From Antedon bifida (taxonomy: Eukaryota; Echinodermata; Crinoidea; Comatulida; Antedonidae): 64,000 nucleotides of DNA. The stretch lies in contig OY727099.1 in NCBI GenBank assembly GCA_963402885.1, forward strand, positions 1,490,501-1,554,500. Reading direction: 5' to 3'. The position numbers were made by a program, and so were the translations under genes. The notes below the pieces were generated by a model. It saw only the letters and a list, made by a program, of their open reading frames with translations, had not been told where the DNA came from and ran no database searches. Shown here in pieces: positions 1 through 12,229 of this stretch; positions within the stretch are counted from its first letter, which is position 1; every line of letters begins with the position of its first letter.

Positions 1-245
1 TTCTATGTGAGATGCAGACAACCTTTCATTGTAGCAACATAACACTTAGTTTAACTGTTGCTTATGCAAAGTAGACCAGAAAAACCCCATCAAAATCATA
101 GCATATTGTTGCTAAGCGTTACGCTTAACATCGTATTTTACATTCTTCAAAAAACAAAATGAGATTATGTTTAACTGTCAAATATTTATGTGGATGTCGC
201 CGCTGTTACTGAGAGGTCAAAGTTCATAAATCATCATGTTCTTGT

Positions 246-3200
246 TCAAAAATCATTTGTTTCCTGTTGCCGTAGAATGTCCTCAATGTAGTCACTCTCG
301 TCAAGTTTAGATGGTTGCCCAGGTAATCTGAAAATAAAAATAAACAATTACTGTTTATGTACAATGTTTATTCATAATGTTTATCTGTAAACGCTTTATG
401 TTTCCAAAACCCGACCGAACCCACAATTTGATAAAATATAGGGCATTCTTACACCCACCCCTTTTTATCAGCGTATATACCTCAACACCCTCTGGGCACC
501 TACGCAAAGACCCTCTTTCTAGCGCCAACCCTCTTATATTGCAATAGGCCTACCATCATCATTCTCTTTTTAGAAATAGCCTCAACATCCCCTTAGCGCC
601 TACCTTTAACACCATAGCGCCTTTAGGCCTGCCCAATGCTCTCCTTAGCGCCAACACTCAACAACCTCTTAGTCTTCAGCAACTTTTAGCAATACCACAA
701 GGTCTTCCTAGCGCCTACCCTCAACACCAAGTTAGCGTCTACTAAATACCCTCTTAACGCCTACCCTTAACACTTACAAATATATAAGAATGACTTACGT
801 TGAGTCTTGATTAACAATCGTTTTCAAAGAAGCCAAAACTTTAGGATCACGGTACAAGTCTTTTAATGTATTAATGTAAAACTGCTGACCTCTATAAATA
901 AAGTACCGTAATAATCATTGTTACAGTGTAAATTAATTTAGGCCTTGACACATCACACACCAAACATAATAACATTGTTTGGTCGTGTGAATTGCTTTTG
1001 GGAGCGATTTTGATTATTTATGCTGATGCAAAAACAAGTTTCAGCCAATCAGAAGAGAGCAATAAACTAGATCCCCACCTGGAGGATGAATGCTTAGCGT
1101 ATGAACTGGGAGATCAGATACTAGAAACATTTATAATAACCGTCTGACAGGAGATCAGGGTCGCAGAATTGGGATGAGCCATGTCTTTAGTTGTGCAATA
1201 TAAACATTACAAAACAAACTTACGTAGCGGTTCTCTTTCCTGTCTCTGCAATTGCACTCATCCTATCATTATTTTGGAGTACACTTCCCATTTTAGACCA
1301 AATAGTTTGATGTGCATTTGGTCGTTTCGCCCTATTGGATGACACATATTGATACATATATTGCGATAGCAGGCAGAATAAATAATTATAATTAGACATT
1401 ATCAATAAATCCCGAATCTTTAAAACGTAATCATTATTAGGCTAAACTTGTGTGGTACTACAGTAATTATTAGGGAGACCTATTTTAAATAAGTAACTCT
1501 TCTACGGTATCATAAAAGTGTGTTGTAGCAGAGAAGAGTGACTTTTCCCTGGTTACAGGTATTTATTTGGAAGGACGAAGTCTTTCTTTCACAGTACAGA
1601 TGTGATTCCCATTTTTTCTGCTGGTCGGGTGGATAGACGTACTTTATGTATTTTTAAGAGGCCATCTTGATATCGGTATGTTATAGGCCCCCTAATTCTA
1701 CTTGTGATTCGACATTATGGTAAGCCCACTTACATTGCTCTTTTTCCCGAATCACTTAGTGAAGTAACACGGTCATCTGTGGTGCCTCCTACCATAGTCC
1801 ATAAACGTTGCTGAGAATCAGCTTTCTTTGTGTATTGTCTAGGTAACCTAGCTCCAAAAAATAGTTTAATAAAATCAGACTTTCAATAAGCAATTTCGCA
1901 GTTTTAATCAAGTTGTTCACTTCCATAGAAAAAATTCACTTATCAAAAGATAAAAAATAAACGGTTAAATTTATCCCATAACAATGAATTAAGTTAATTT
2001 GCATATACCTTCAACAGAGGTGTGATGTTGTATGTACGCCATAATTTAGTCCTATACTTACATCATTGCTCTTTTCCCCGAATCACTTAGTGAAGTAACA
2101 CGGTCATCTGTGGCATCTCCTACCATAGTCCATAAACGTTGCTGAGAATCTGCTTTCTTTCTGTATTGCCTAGGTAACCTAGCTTGAAAAAAAAACAACC
2201 ACAAATCAGTAGTTTTCAAGTTAACGATGTTTTACGTTTTAATTTACATAATTAAGTTAATTTGCATATACATTTTAGCAGGTGGTAGGAGTGTGATTGT
2301 TTAAATTTTGTTCTTTAATCAGATCATGCTTATCTTTATGGAATAGGTGTTAAACTCTGTTTACACTGTCGAACTAATTTGAAAAAAAAGTGTGATGTAC
2401 CCAGATTTGATAGTGATATTAAATCATCACATTTGATAGTGTAGACTATTTGAATTGTAGTACAAATGTTTCTTTAAAAGAAAACTCTTTCTTCCACTGG
2501 TTGGGCAGGTCTGCTTAATTTACTACAAAATACAGACGTGATTCCAATTGTATTATTTCATTGACTTACGCTCTTTTCCCCGAATCACTTAGTGAAGTAA
2601 CACGGTCATCTGTGGCATCTCCTACCATAGTCCATAAACGTTGCTGAGAATCTGCTTTCTTTCTGCAATGGAAAACGGTATAAGATGTAGGCCTAGATGC
2701 ATCAGAGATGGTTAGTCTAAGAAATTTGTTCAATCCTCGTTTTGAAACATCGTGTTATAAATTAATCGTATCAAAAATAGCTAAAAGCGGTATTGAAGAT
2801 ATAATGTGAGTTCGTAAGTTAACAAACCTCCTGTAACTTTCTTCAATTATGACGCATCATTTTGTTTTAATTGCATCAAATGTTTTGGGTAAATTTGTTT
2901 ACAAGATATTCAAAATGTCATTGTCATCTACCAGTGAAGAGTTAAATTACACAGCTAGTTACTCTTCCCTGCATCTACAACCCGAACGAAACTGTTGTAT
3001 GCAATGGCTCCTTTGCCATTGACATACGTACTGTAATGTCTCATCCGAATTGTCTTTACCTATCTCTAACATAAGTATAATTTATATATAGATAATATTG
3101 AGGTACATACGTTGTTTTATGTGACGGTAAATATGGATATTCAAATTGTTCTGCTTCCATAAACCTGTAATAACAAAACATGTAAACATAGATTATAGTA

Positions 3201-5756
3201 CTTTTCAGAGGGAATAATTCTGGGAAGGATTACAGGGGACCGTTAGGTATATTTTTTGGGAAATTGGTACCGTAGTAATTTGTATCTGGTAAATGACATC
3301 TTGACTTCATAATGTTGATGTTGTCGATAATATATTATTATAGGGACTTATTGATATAGAATAGTCACAATATTGTATTTTGTCTAGACTAGATGGCGCT
3401 ATACGCTATATTACAAGAAGTCAATACTAATGATAATTGAATGTAATGATAGCTTAATAATGTCCTCAGTCATCCGTACCAGCAGATCAAAACTAAATAT
3501 TGCTTAGCAAAATATCATCGGCTTAATATTTACCATGGAGTGCGTTTACCGGTTTGCCTTAAAGAGCTAATACTATCACTACCTGTGCGGACCTTCCCCA
3601 ATTTGCTCCACAATATGTGTTGAGAATTTTGACGCTTCCTTTAACAGAAAAATAAAAAGAATAAAACTTGTAAAATATTTGATATTATTATTTATACATT
3701 ATAGTTATGTCATACCAAATGGCAGCCAACCATGGTAATGGGAACGTGTTCCGCAGTTGTCTGTCCTTCTCGTATTGTACTGCAATCTTATGTCTTTTAT
3801 CTTTTGGAGAAATATTATTAAAGAAAGAGTCGAGTCGTAGCTAACAACCCTGCTAGTTAAGTTAAATACATTTTTCTTAAATACAGAAACCACATTAGCG
3901 GCCCTATGTTCTAATTGGACTAAACCGAACTAAAACAACGAAAAAAATAACTAATTCTAATACATTTGAATCATCATCAATATTAGGTCTTATTATTGTG
4001 TAAATATTATTCACAAAAACATTCAGTAAAAGGCTTAATTTAATTAACTTCAGGCCGTACTTTCTGTTTATTCAAAGTGTATCAAAAATACTTTCAAACT
4101 TCTTGGAATATTCTATTCTATTTTCTAACTCGATCATTTATCATTCAAAGTTATATATTTTGACAGCCGTACTATTTTAAATTAGCTCAACTTCATTAAC
4201 CTTCCAAGCTCAAAGGTATTGTTTAATTTCCTTCTGTATGATTGCTAAAAAAATTATTATCTTTCTCATAATTTATGAGATATTCTTAAGATGGCGTGCG
4301 TCGTTTACTGATGAGTTGAGATTGAAGTGATTGTCATGCCAGTCATTGCGCAATAAGACGAATATGAATAAATGTACAGGCAAATGCTAATTGTGCCCAA
4401 AAAGTGTGTTCAGCATCATCACTCACTTGATATGGTGACTTACTATACTGCGTGAAGGATGGACAATGGTTCACTTGCATAATATTGTTAAAACAGAAGA
4501 ATTCCTAATGGCATAAAATCCCCACCCAATTTCTGCTTTCAATTGTTCTAAAAACAACTGAACTCAATCCGCTGAGAAAATAGTATAAAGGAACGGTTCT
4601 GTCAAACAACTTCATTTCTTCTTGCCATTTGATATCCTTTTTTGATTTTCCAGTTAAGTTCTTTCTTCCATGTGTACCTTCCCAAGCCTAGACTAGTAGT
4701 ACACCATCACAGAAAAGGTTTAAATCTGATTGCAGTTTGCTATGATACCTCGTGTTGATATAATTTATTCGGCTTGTTGATTATAAACTAATTGTGTCTG
4801 ATAATAATAGAAATCTTTTACTCTTTACTAACTTAAAAGACGATTATTTAAAGAAGAAAAGATTCGATTCTTACAGCTTAGGATTATTTTCTGTTTCAAG
4901 CATTGCATTGTTGTATACTGGATGTTCTTTCCATAGCAAATCTTCACGAAGCTGTTGCAATCTAGACCATAAATTGAAAACATAAAGTGTAAAAGGATGT
5001 TACTTGATTATTATTATTCCTAGGTGTTAGCATTTTCAATTGTATCTTAGCTACTAAATTAAATAAACCCACACCACCGGTTTATCGGTACTATATGTAG
5101 ATTTCTCCAGTATCATAGTAAAACGTTGTAATACAGCACCATGTGATACACATTCGGATGCTGTATTACGGAATTTTCCTATGACGCTGTGAAATTATTG
5201 TCGTAGAAAATGTAGCAATAGGCCACAGCACTGAGAATCGGGTATCACGGTGTACTGTACATTATAACTCTCCTTTTTCACAATTGACATAAATATAATA
5301 CTATTAAATACGTTTAAATTTGAATTCTGTAAAGATACCAGATTCTACCTACAAGCATCTTTTTGGTTTATCGAATAATAGCCTAAATTAAAATTTAAAA
5401 CTTTTATTAGACCTTAGGCACAATAAGATGGCAATTCATGAATCTTCTTGCTTTCACAAGGTAGAATAGTTTAAATACAGTCTTGGAGATCTTACTAACT
5501 AGTAATAACCACTTAAATGTAATTCAATGACATTTGAGTTCAATTTAGTTCAAAAACGGCTAAAGCCTTTCGAATAAAATGTGCAGATAAAGCCGAAAGT
5601 ATTTTATCAAATTACAACACGTGACTTAGAAGGCAAAATATTAAGACTTTTTTCAAACCTGTGTGATTATATTACCTAGTAAATGTAACTTACGATTTAT
5701 GTTCTTCGTTTTTAATTTCGTTCAGTAAATCGAGAATGTCTTCTTTAACACCGTTT
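246..5756 (-). CDS. Unrecognised gene with five exon-encoded repeats (3' part)
   Basis: Ten exons can be joined on the minus strand: 5694-5756, 4875-4961, 3534-3638, 3111-3164, 2570-2662, 2062-2160, 1734-1838, 1224-1331, 799-891 and 246-327 (stop at 246-248). All have GT donors and AG acceptors, and every junction is phase 2, so the reading frame stays open for about 263 codons. The product holds five copies of a repeat of roughly 31-36 residues. Its pattern is K-K/R-x-D/N-S/A-Q/H-Q, then a fixed Trp (W-S/T), then V/L/M-G, and a tail like TSLSDSGKRA or SAIAETGKRT. Copies lie in the exons at 3534, 2570, 2062, 1734 and 1224. Upstream is a charged, helix-like stretch (LLNEIKNEEH); downstream is an acidic C-terminus ending RQQETNDF. 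No signal peptide, membrane segment or known domain is seen. I do not recognise the family. The 5' end and start codon were not found and probably lie above 5.8 kb. Exon calls are inferred from splice sites and repeat similarity. Confidence 0.72.
430..790. repeat. Degenerate C-rich minisatellite in the last intron
   Basis: The motif CTTAGCGCCTACCCTCAACA recurs about a dozen times with drift and a period of roughly 25-30 bases. It fills most of the intron between the last two exons of the repeat-protein gene. It is strand-asymmetric, C-rich on the plus strand. No coding sense. Confidence 0.7.
1734..2662 (-). repeat. Tandem exon triplication
   Basis: Three homologous exons lie in a row. The copies at 2570-2662 and 2062-2154 plus its end are identical over 93 bases. 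The copy at 1734-1838 differs at about five positions. Flanking intron sequence is also shared: a TAGGTAACCTAG motif beside the two distal acceptors, and AATTAAGTTAATTTGCATAT near 1984 and near 2248. The duplication therefore copied genomic DNA of roughly 0.3-0.5 kb, not a processed transcript. In the 1734-1838 copy the ancestral acceptor AG has become AC. An AG nine bases further upstream would keep the frame and add three codons. Confidence 0.85.
2353..2450. mobile_element. Short inverted-repeat MITE (family 1), degraded
   Basis: This copy begins AACTCTGTTTACACTGTC and ends near TTTGATAGTGTAGAC, which are near-complementary ends. It carries the internal GTGTGATGT...AGTGATAT core shared with the copies at 23531, 25523, 46159 and 55211. 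It lies in an intron of the repeat-protein gene. A TTA precedes it, but the right side is too diverged to confirm the target duplication. Confidence 0.6.
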
Positions 5757-6089
5757 CTGAAACAATTGTGGACAGAAATGCTGTAAAATATAGGTCTATT
5801 AAGCTGGTAATGCTACATACGATATTGCCAGTCTTAAAACAAAGACTAAGTGAAACAATGATAATAATAGTACAGGGTATATAATATTTTAATTACTGTT
5901 ACTGAAAACTGCAAATAAACAAAGCTAGTCGGGGGAATATTCGTTCTAAAACTTCAGTGAATTTGCTGTTTGCTGATATTCATTTTTTATTTGTTAAAAT
6001 TGTTAACAATAATAAATAAAGAACAAGCTAACAAGCAATGGGACTACTCATGAAAGGGAGTAAATATCATATAAAACTACAATGAAATT

Positions 6090-6396
6090 AAGCAGTATGA
6101 CCGACGTTTGTCGAACGTTAATGTCAATTAGTTTTACATTCATCAGAATGACGGATGGAACTAATATAAGCCAGGACTGTTTAAAGCACATTGATGGGTT
6201 CTGTCAGTGACCAAGGGATTATTTCTTCCAGTGTCCACCTTAACCAAAGGAAAAGCACGAGCCAATACGTGAGGAAGATTAGATGCAAGGGCTACCATAA
6301 TTGCAACACCAGATATTCTCAGATTCCAAAATCTAACCGGGTCCAACGTTGCTTAACTTCGGTGATCTGACGAGAACCGATGTTTCAACGTGGTAA
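6090..6396 (-). mobile_element. 5S rRNA-derived SINE
   Basis: Read on the minus strand, 6396 to 6301 matches eukaryotic 5S rRNA from about nucleotide 12 to its end. Clear blocks are TACCACGTTGAAA, CGGTTCTCGTC, GATCACCGAAGTTAAGCAAC and CCCGGTTAG. The first ~11 bases are missing, and the box C region (normally GATGGGTGACC) is diverged, so this is not a functional 5S gene. The sequence after it, about 200 bases containing GTGCTTTAAACAGTCCTGGC, is not part of 5S rRNA. It recurs at 45838-46010, which shows a composite transposed unit. 5S-headed SINEs (SINE3 type) are known in fish and other animals; assignment to that class is inference. Confidence 0.8.
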
Positions 6397-6399
6397 GGT

Positions 6400-8029
6400 A
6401 ATTAATTAAAAACTAAAAGCAGATTAGTTTGTTTTTAATTTATTATTTAGACCTAAATAAATTAGTTCATTAACCCAGTGGTTTTCCCGCCTATAAACTT
6501 GATTTGTCTAGACAGCCACTATTGATAGTATCTTACAATTATTTTACATTAATTGCTTTGTTATTTATGATGTATATACATATCACTGTTATAAGCGGAT
6601 CAGAATTGTATTAAATCTAAGAATTGGATCTTACAAGAAACACATAAATTTGATATTGTATGACAACATAAAGGGATTATGATCAATGGTAAATGTAATT
6701 CTTCGATTATATCTTAAAACATTCGAATGTGTTTAGTACGCAGAGAAATGATTTTAATGTTTGTTTTGCTTGTCTGTGAAAATATCAGAGATATAAACAG
6801 CGAAAGTGCTATGACTTTACGGATTACTAAAGTAGGCCAAAACAATAATTAAAGAAATGATGACAAGACAGCGGTTTATCAATGTTTACTAGCCTAGCCT
6901 TTACTATAATATATAGCAGTGGCTGGTGCACAATTGCACAGGTACTCATTTTTAGAATATAAACATTATAATAGCAACCTTTAGTTTTTACCACGCGCCA
7001 CTTTATCATTATGCGCATGCTCAAAACAATGTGCTCAATAGTTACATTATGCGTCGTAAAAACACCTCTCTATAACTGGTGCTGTTGAATAAAAATGTCA
7101 ATATCAATTTGAAAAGGCGTTATTTTAGGTAATGGTTTTTGTAGAATTGTTCTCTATCATTCCATGTACAGAACATGGGAATACCGATGGCTACAATATA
7201 CAGTTTTAGGGATAGAACTGTCATAAGTAATTGTAATTATGTTGTTATTAACTGTTGCAATAATATCTTACATAAATACTAAGATAAAAAAAAGAAACGT
7301 CACGTTGTCGTCAAAGGTTTTTGTGTAATTTACATTATTTTTAAGCTGTGGTGGTAACGTTCCTCAAGCATTATTACTAATAGCCATTTTTACTTTGACC
7401 CCTTTGACTTTAATAATGACGTCATACTTTCTAAATATCACATTACTATTAATTGTTTGATACAAATTGTGAGTTGTGTACAGTAAATGTGTCCAATTAC
7501 GAACATTCTTAAGAATTACAGATGATCGACCTTTAAATACTAATGATAAAGGATGAGCTGTATAAATTAGCAATAGAGATTATGTCGATAATAGCAATAT
7601 ATTTATACATGTTATCAGTAGGAATGAAAAATGTCAATTTATCAATATTGTGACGTAATTGTCTGCTACTGGACAATTGAAGTAATATGAATCACGGTCT
7701 AGATTTGGTAGGTAAGGCTATGCAGTTCCCTTTAATAGGTCATTTTGCAGTTAGGTATTCACTTCAAATGACATAAGCAAAAAAACAGTATTTTTTTTTA
7801 TTCAATTTCCAGGTATACAAACAGAAAGAAACCAACATTAACAAACGAAGTGTGGATGGAGTACCCTGAGGATTGCCAACAGGTCAAGCACTATCAAAGT
7901 GGCTCTCCAATACTCCAAACCACATACCTAAATCACATATAAATTGAAAACACACATTAACTTTAAAATGATATAAAATACAGATCAAAAGATTATAAAT
8001 ATGAAAACTACAGTATAACATACATTTTG
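6400..8029. other. Intergenic, no gene seen
   Basis: AT-rich sequence with frequent stops in all frames. The short open frames here have no splice context or recognisable composition. No repeat family could be assigned with confidence. Confidence 0.5.
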
Positions 8030-8145
8030 GGATTAATAGTTGTTTAATCTAATTTTTGCTCAAAGTGAATAACTATTATGTGACATTAAAATGGCATATT
8101 CAACAAAAATAAGTAAGGTGGACAATATATCTTTAATAAAGTATT
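8030..8145 (-). mobile_element. Fragment of TIR element family 2
   Basis: Reversed copy of the end module: TCAAAGTGAATAACTATTATG, then ATTAAAATGGCATATTCAAC, then a terminal GGACAATATATCTT. Parent family best seen at 31749-32068. Confidence 0.6.
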
Positions 8146-8754
8146 ATTATCAATATTATATTGTTTTATTTATAGTTATTTTGTAATTTGAGCTTGGGGA
8201 TTTTAATTTTTAAATTAAAAAATAAAAATTGAAATAAACAAGTTTCTAACCCATTGACTCGAACAATCTAGCCTAATAACGGGAGGATGCCTGCATCAAG
8301 TACAGAATTTGAGTCTCGGGTGAGACAATCTATTAAAAAAATGAGAAGGAACCGAATTGATTGATCAACTAATTAGAGATAGTAAGGTGTCAGTCGTTAA
8401 ACCAATAGGATATGTTACCTTAGTATAGTCTTAACAGCCTACGCACTCGGAACAAACTGCTCATAATAGTTATCCGTCAAATGGTGCTATTAATCTACTA
8501 TATAGTTTTGTCGGATTAAACACACGTTTGTTTTATTCTTAATGGTGCGTCTATAAATTTGATTCAATAAATCGACATTTAGTAATTCTCTACTAGTAAA
8601 TAATACCGTTTTTCCTAAATTACTAACGTCATTGTCGATAAATCTAAATTGTTATAAGTTACTGGTCAAAACTCAAAGGGGTAAGATTTATCAAACATGA
8701 TTAGCAAAGAAATCATATACATACAATCACTGAATCCTAAATAATATTAATTCA

Positions 8755-8962
8755 AATTTCATTGATATTTTCAATCGGTTTCATTTTTATTTTTCACTTT
8801 GGTTTTTTGGTTTTTTTTGTGATTAAATTGTACCTTATTTTTTATTTTTGGCGATTTATAATTTATTTATCACAAACTATAGGCCTAGAAAAGAAAAGAG
8901 AAATAAATGTTCCTGAAATGAAAATGATCTTGCTTATTTTTGTCAAAATAACTTAAGAAATA
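8755..8962 (+). mobile_element. CR1-like LINE 3' tail
   Basis: A T-rich stretch is followed by GAAATAAATGTTCCTGAAATG. The same closing motif ends the element at 28700-29020, where it is followed by GAAAT tandem copies. CR1-type LINEs commonly end in short tandem repeats rather than poly(A). No coding part remains here. Confidence 0.45.
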
Positions 8963-8965
8963 ATT

Positions 8966-9222
8966 CTTACAAAATGTTTTGTTGAATATGCCATTTTAAT
9001 GTTACATAATAGTTATTCACTTTGACCAAAAATTGGATCGAAAAAAAAAATATTTACCTAAAAAATGTATTTTAAATTTTTAAACATAGTCGAATTGGCT
9101 GCCAGCCAATGGGGTTTCTGGTTGAAAGTGATTAACGTTATTAAAACTACAAATAACCTATGCAAAGTCTGATATAATTAATCTTCATATTTCATGTTTT
9201 TTTTTGGAGACAATACATATTT
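8966..9222 (+). mobile_element. TIR element family 2, diverged copy
   Basis: It carries the family modules in order: TTGAATATGCCATTTTAATG, ACATAATAGTTATTCACTTTG, GGCTGCCAGCCAATGG, ATTAAAACTACAAATAACCTA, and a closing GGAGACAATACAT. It aligns along its length with 31749-32068. Confidence 0.72.
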
Positions 9223-9954
9223 AAATGAATATTCTATGAGATAAAAAGAACTGGTTTAATAAACAATGCATTAGTTGTTCAGTTCGTAACTCTCTTGGCA
9301 TCTATATATAAATTTACGTAAAGGCAAAATTCGGTAAATCGTGCGTTATTTCTAGAATGTTTACTCGATGGATATAAAGTTGGTTCGTACTTTCGGTACT
9401 GATTTTAACCACCTGATGTAACCCTGTTTACTAATTAAATTGAGTTAGATAATTAATTATTGACAATTAAAACGAATTTAGCTTGCTTTGGTCTAACTTA
9501 GTCTACGTGTTTTAGTGTGTGAAACAAGTAACGAGGAGGGATGATATACATTAAACTATTAACAGGGTAGAATTTGTACAGAACTCAATTCAATTCAATT
9601 TTAACCTATCGGTGTAACACATTGACATAGAAACATGTACTTGAGTTAAAATAAATAGTTTTAGCCATTTCCGTTATACATCGGACTATTATTTCCTGTG
9701 GGAAAACACCGTCCGATCAACTCGTCAATAAAATATAAACTATGGTTATTTTTTTGGCAGGTCATTTATGACAGTGTATCCGCCTTTGACAATATAATTT
9801 CCCTAGGTGAAACATCTGTCAATTATTGATATCGTTAGTGCACATGCGCAAGTATAATTAAGAAAGCGCCCTCTATATTACGAACTCTTTCTGCTTGTTG
9901 AGACTTCGAGTAAACAAGGCCAACAGCCATTAAGTCGCGTGCTATGCATAGTGA

Positions 9955-9998
9955 TACCGGACCGACAGACAGACAGACCGACAGACCGACCGACATAG
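9955..9998. repeat. GACAGACC simple repeat
   Basis: Short imperfect tetranucleotide array of GACA, GACC and related units. A similar CCGACCAA array lies at 30459-30486. Confidence 0.7.
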
Positions 9999-10248
9999 TG
10001 AACTATAGAATCGCGTCCACGCGACTAAAAACTGTCCAATAATTTAAATGTAGAAATATTATATCAGTTGAAATTAATATGACCATATCATAAGTACACG
10101 GAGTCGTTCGGAACAGTTTTTACAATTTTGTCGATAAATCTGACCTCAATGTTATAAACAGACATGTCTCTTATGTTTAGTTTTTGGTACTTCACTGCGT
10201 ATCAATGGGGGTTTTATAGGCATACCATCTTCTGCTTAATTCGATTCT

Positions 10249-10640
10249 TTATACTACCCCCTTGCTTAGTGTTAAGCGGTTTTCTGCTGCTTACTTCTGT
10301 TTAGTTTTTGGCTCGCCCTGCGTATCAGGTGGTAAATGGTGCTTTATGCGCAGACAATATCATTTTATTTTTCTATTTTCTTTATACTACCCCCTTGCTT
10401 AGTGTTAAGCGGTTTTCTGCTGCTTACTTCTGTTTAGTTTTTGGCTCGCCCTGCGTATCAGGTGGTAAATGGTGCTTTATGCGCAGACAATATCATTTTA
10501 TTTTTCTATTTTCTTTTTTTAATCAGGCGGTAAATAGTGGTTAGTGGTTTATGAGCAGACAATTATTCTTTCTTTCCTTGGGTTTAGTTTTTTGTACTTC
10601 CCCCTGGCGGTAAATGGCGCTTTATGAGCAGACATCATGA
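10249..10640. repeat. ~130-bp tandem duplication with partial third copy
   Basis: The block from TATACTACCCCCTTGCTTAG through GTGCTTTATGCGCAGACAAT and a T-rich end is repeated nearly exactly (about 10249-10380 and 10381-10512). Partial, more diverged units carrying GGTAAATGG and GCAGACA follow to about 10640, and a diverged one precedes at about 10170. The unit is non-coding; its open frame simply repeats. Confidence 0.8.
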
Positions 10641-10649
10641 TTTTTCTGA

Positions 10650-11180
10650 TCCTCACCTAGGTTTATTGTCTATTCTAAATAGTTTACGTACATCCATATA
10701 CTTGTCACGTTTGTTTATATCATCTCTTAATGTAAGTAAACTCAGAATGCTGTGTCATCGCCCAAGATGCGTTGATTATCAATCGTTACATTAAATTGAT
10801 GTGTCGTATGTTGTAAGAAATAATCTTATTAGCTGGATTATCCTGCCATACTTTGGAAATGTGTTCTAATCGGCTGCTCTGAGTGATCGTGTTCGTGTCA
10901 CTCACCATGATAAATTTACGAATCATACAATTAAACATTTATCAATGCAAGTATGTTGAACGTGAACGAAGTTGGGAAGGATGTGCGTATAATAAATACG
11001 ATATTGTACTAAGAAGTGTCATGTGTGTGTGCAATTAAATTTCAGTTAAATCATTTGAATTTATATTTTGTGTTTTTAAACTTTGATTTTTATTTCGGTG
11101 GGAAGGCCTAGTGGTACGAATCTTATTATTAAGTAAGAATGAAAACTACAATGTAATACCATCCATAAAAAACACGATAT
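10650..11180. other. Intergenic, no gene seen
   Basis: Unstructured AT-rich sequence with no exon-like frame or recognisable repeat. Confidence 0.4.
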
Positions 11181-11189
11181 GGCCCTAGG

Positions 11190-11345
11190 TCTACCATCCT
11201 TCGGGATGTCCCGAGTCAGGGATTAAGGGGACACTTTCCTGTGCAACAAATAAGGAGAAATATTAGACTACTTCCAATATCTACTCATGGGATACACTGT
11301 CCCGAATGTGTGCCCTTAATAGAGGTCCTACTGTATTAGTAACAT
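11190..11345. repeat. AAGGGGACA-type repeat
   Basis: It contains ATTAAGGGGACACTTTCCTG and CTTAATAGAGGTCCTACTGT. Related words occur at 42570-42640, 45315-45430 and 49660-49800, so this is a dispersed repeat. Its class is not determined. Confidence 0.45.
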
Positions 11346-11954
11346 ATCTTCTAAAGCATCATTTTTTAAATGACAATGATATAATAAAATAATAATAAGA
11401 ACATGAATCATTAAAAAAATTAATAAATATTCGACGCGTATATCTATTTGAAATTCTCGAGAGCATTATCGAGGCCTACGTACACGTACCGTATGTCATT
11501 ACACTTGATGCGATGAAAAGTGTTTTTTTTTAACGTTCGTGATTGATATTACGGTACTAATAAAATGTATCGAATATAATAACATCTTAACAGATTTACT
11601 GCTATTGTAATTATTAATATATCTATACTAATAATTATTTTTATTGCATGATGTATGGCAGTGTCTTTTCTTCTGTGAATTCAATCCACGTTTCACAATC
11701 GACATAACACGTGTTATTCATTTCGTCTGTTTTTTGCGTTTAAGTAATAATACCTTCATCATAATTATGTCATACAACAAAATGTTGAACACCATTATTA
11801 TATATATCAGTAAATGTAATACCGTATGAAGTGTTTTTTTAAATGACTTTATGTTTGTGATATGCTTGTAGGCAGTCTCGGGCACTGCCAAAAACGTTGA
11901 CACATCCAATCATAAAACTTGAATTGACGTAGCGCAAGGACGTAAGAAGCGCAG

Positions 11955-12227
11955 TGTAACGCTTGGTTTCCACGAGAGACGCACGTGAGCGTTGTGTCTA
12001 CGTCGTTGCGTCTCTAGTGGGAACCAAGCTAAGTAATTTAACCAATCATGACGCGATACACCGTTATCTTCGTTCCCCCGTTGACGCAACTCAAAGACGT
12101 ACGTAAGCTCAAAACAAGTCAGTTGACCAATCACAAGCGACACGTCGGATGATCCATCGCGTTGTCATTGATCAAATTGCTTGCGTTGCGCTTGAGTTGC
12201 GTCCAAGTGTGAGCCAAGCTTACGTTA
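11955..12227. mobile_element. CpG-rich CCAAT-bearing MITE (family 3)
   Basis: The ends are near-complementary: GCTTGGTTTCCAC at the left, TGTGAGCCAAGCTT at the right, with an internal CTAGTGGGAACCAAGC. The interior repeats GACGCAAC-type words on both strands and carries GACCAATCACAAGCGAC, which includes a CCAAT box. The GC and CpG content is strikingly above its surroundings. It belongs with the copies at 12886, 15753, 36075 and 56650. Confidence 0.75.
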
Positions 12228-12229
12228 TC

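Noticed and set aside
3111..3638. Alternative reading of the exon ending at 3585 (donor CAG/GTAGTG)
   Set aside because: That donor breaks phase with the repeat frame. Extending to the donor at 3534 restores phase 2 and adds the conserved repeat tail ending GKRT.
6301..6396. Functional 5S rRNA gene
   Set aside because: The first bases are missing, box C is diverged, and the unit continues into a SINE body found elsewhere without 5S.
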